From: RDXT01 sp033765305
Lineage (GTDB): Bacteria; Bacteroidota; Bacteroidia; J057
Direction: 5' to 3'
NCBI GenBank assembly: GCA_033765305.1
Contig: JANRID010000040.1
Location: forward strand, 62,001-126,000
Length of the DNA stretch: 64,000 bases
The translations under genes were made by a program, and so were the position numbers. Every line of letters starts with the position of its first letter. The first letter of the stretch is position 1. The notes under the pieces were generated by a model. It did not search any database and was not told the DNA's origin. It worked only from the letters and a program-made list of their open reading frames with translations. This document shows positions 63,266 to 64,000 of the stretch, in pieces.

Positions 63266-64000
63266 TCAGGAGTCTGACAGCCAATCGCCTGCCGTCCATT
63301 CAGGCAAGGCGGCGGGGAGATTCATCCGCAGCACCCAGGCGGCGGGGAAGTAGTTGTTGAAGCGGGAGCCGAGCTGCTTGGCCCAGCCCATCGGCTGGCC
63401 CCGGTAGCAGGCCAGGGCCCAGCCTGGCGGGCCGGGCGCGGCGAAGGATTCGCGCTTGAGGTAGCGGAGGGCCTCCAGCCGTGCGAATTCCATCAGGCTG
63501 GCCTGGCTGCGGTCGAGCGCGGGGGAGAAGGCCAGTTCCGGTGCCGGGCGGCCGGGCCCGCTGGTGAGCGGCAGTCCGGCGAGGCGCAGGCGGAGCCTGC
63601 GCTGGAGCACCGGCCACAGCGGCGCAGACGGCTCCGGCAGGGCCAGCAGGTGCTCCTGATGCTCCAGCACGGCATATGCCACCGGTTCCAGGAGCCTGGC
63701 AGGCAGCGCCTCCACCGCCTTGCGGGGCGCGAGGGGCAGCCTGCCGGCATCCGGCTTGCTGCGGCTGCCGGCAGACCCGCCAGGCTTGCGGCAGAGCGCC
63801 ATGAAAAACCCTTCGCCCTGCACGCGGTGCGGCCAGCAGCGGTAGCCGGCGGCTTGCCCCGCCGCGACTTCCTCGATGCCCCAGGCCCCGGGCAGGTCCA
63901 GCCGCAGCCATTCCGCCCCGCCGGTTTCCGTCAGCCAATGCAGATGGTCCTCATTTTCAGCGGGATTGAAGGTGCAGGTGCTGTAGATCAGCAGGCCGCC
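63266..64000 (-). CDS. rRNA cytosine-C5-methyltransferase, RsmF/NOL1/NOP2/Sun family, 5' part outside window
   Basis: The open frame runs off the right edge, so only the C-terminal 244 residues are seen. It starts with GGLLIYSTCTFNPAENED, the motif with the cysteine (STCT) of the NSUN family, then GYRCWPHRVQGEGFFMALCRK, the end of the catalytic domain. The remaining 170 residues (ELAFSPALDRSQASLMEFARLEALRYLKRESF, PGWALACYRGQPMGWAKQLGSRFNNYFP) fit the RsmF-type RNA-binding tail. In E. coli RsmF makes m5C1407 in 16S rRNA. Confidence 0.88.
   Translation of the reverse strand, partial: GGLLIYSTCTFNPAENEDHLHWLTETGGAEWLRLDLPGAWGIEEVAAGQAAGYRCWPHRVQGEGFFMALCRKPGGSAGSRSKPDAGRLPLAPRKAVEALPARLLEPVAYAVLEHQEHLLALPEPSAPLWPVLQRRLRLRLAGLPLTSGPGRPAPELAFSPALDRSQASLMEFARLEALRYLKRESFAAPGPPGWALACYRGQPMGWAKQLGSRFNNYFPAAWVLRMNLPAALPEWTAGDWLSDS

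Overview
The window reads as chromosomal DNA of a high-GC member of the Bacteroidota, most like Saprospiria/Lewinella-type relatives; the class is inference. Support: several proteins with C-terminal type IX secretion (T9SS) sorting domains; a PorV-like outer-membrane protein; the Bacteroidota FtsZ tail; promoters of the Bacteroidota form (TTTG or TTG, 19-20 bases, TAnnTTTG) in front of many genes; a Sec-exported (clade II) nitrous oxide reductase; and a bacillithiol-system protein (YtxJ). No phage, transposon, CRISPR array or origin was recognised. The likeliest acquired piece is an AT-richer restriction-modification cassette.

Layout. 1-7.3 kb: division and cell-wall cluster ftsW-murG-murC-ftsQ-ftsA-ftsZ, closed by a terminator. 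7.5-9.3 kb: a small exported protein, ribD and the SRP RNA gene. 9.4-11.4 kb: an Eco29kI-type GIY-YIG endonuclease and its DNA methyltransferase. 11.5-14.5 kb: gyrB and an M48 lipoprotein protease. 14.7-23.7 kb: a TonB-dependent receptor-like protein, a 1,339-residue T9SS cargo and a PorV-family barrel, which look like one surface or secretion unit. 23.8-29 kb: greA with a candidate leader attenuator, a T9SS cargo, a Tat-exported GH109-like oxidoreductase/glycosidase, a TonB-like protein, a thioredoxin-fold protein and a small membrane methyltransferase-like protein. 29.2-33.2 kb: O-antigen ligase-like protein, MBOAT acyltransferase and SGNH-like protein, probably envelope polysaccharide polymerisation/ligation and acylation.

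33.3-41 kb: a complete N2O respiration locus: a divergent Rrf2 regulator, then cytochrome c, nosZ, a membrane protein fused to NosL, nosD, a fasciclin lipoprotein, nosF and nosY. The short divergent control region carries two near-identical 18-base palindromes, an FNR-like dyad between them, and matching -7 elements pointing both ways. This is the best described regulatory unit in the window.

41.4-64 kb: mixed chromosomal genes: an S8 protease with T9SS tail, M20 deacetylase, a Nudix plus arginyltransferase-like pair, crtI with a large palindrome over its start codon, a THUMP-like methyltransferase, ytxJ, an osmC/apaG/CoA-binding group, further T9SS cargo (including one that is almost only a sorting domain), rmuC, tRNA-Arg(CCG), a DUF4143 ATPase under a tandem palindromic operator, a class A beta-lactamase facing a second serine-hydrolase gene, and an RsmF-type rRNA methyltransferase cut by the window end.

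All functions are read from motifs and remembered family features; no database search or computed statistic was available.
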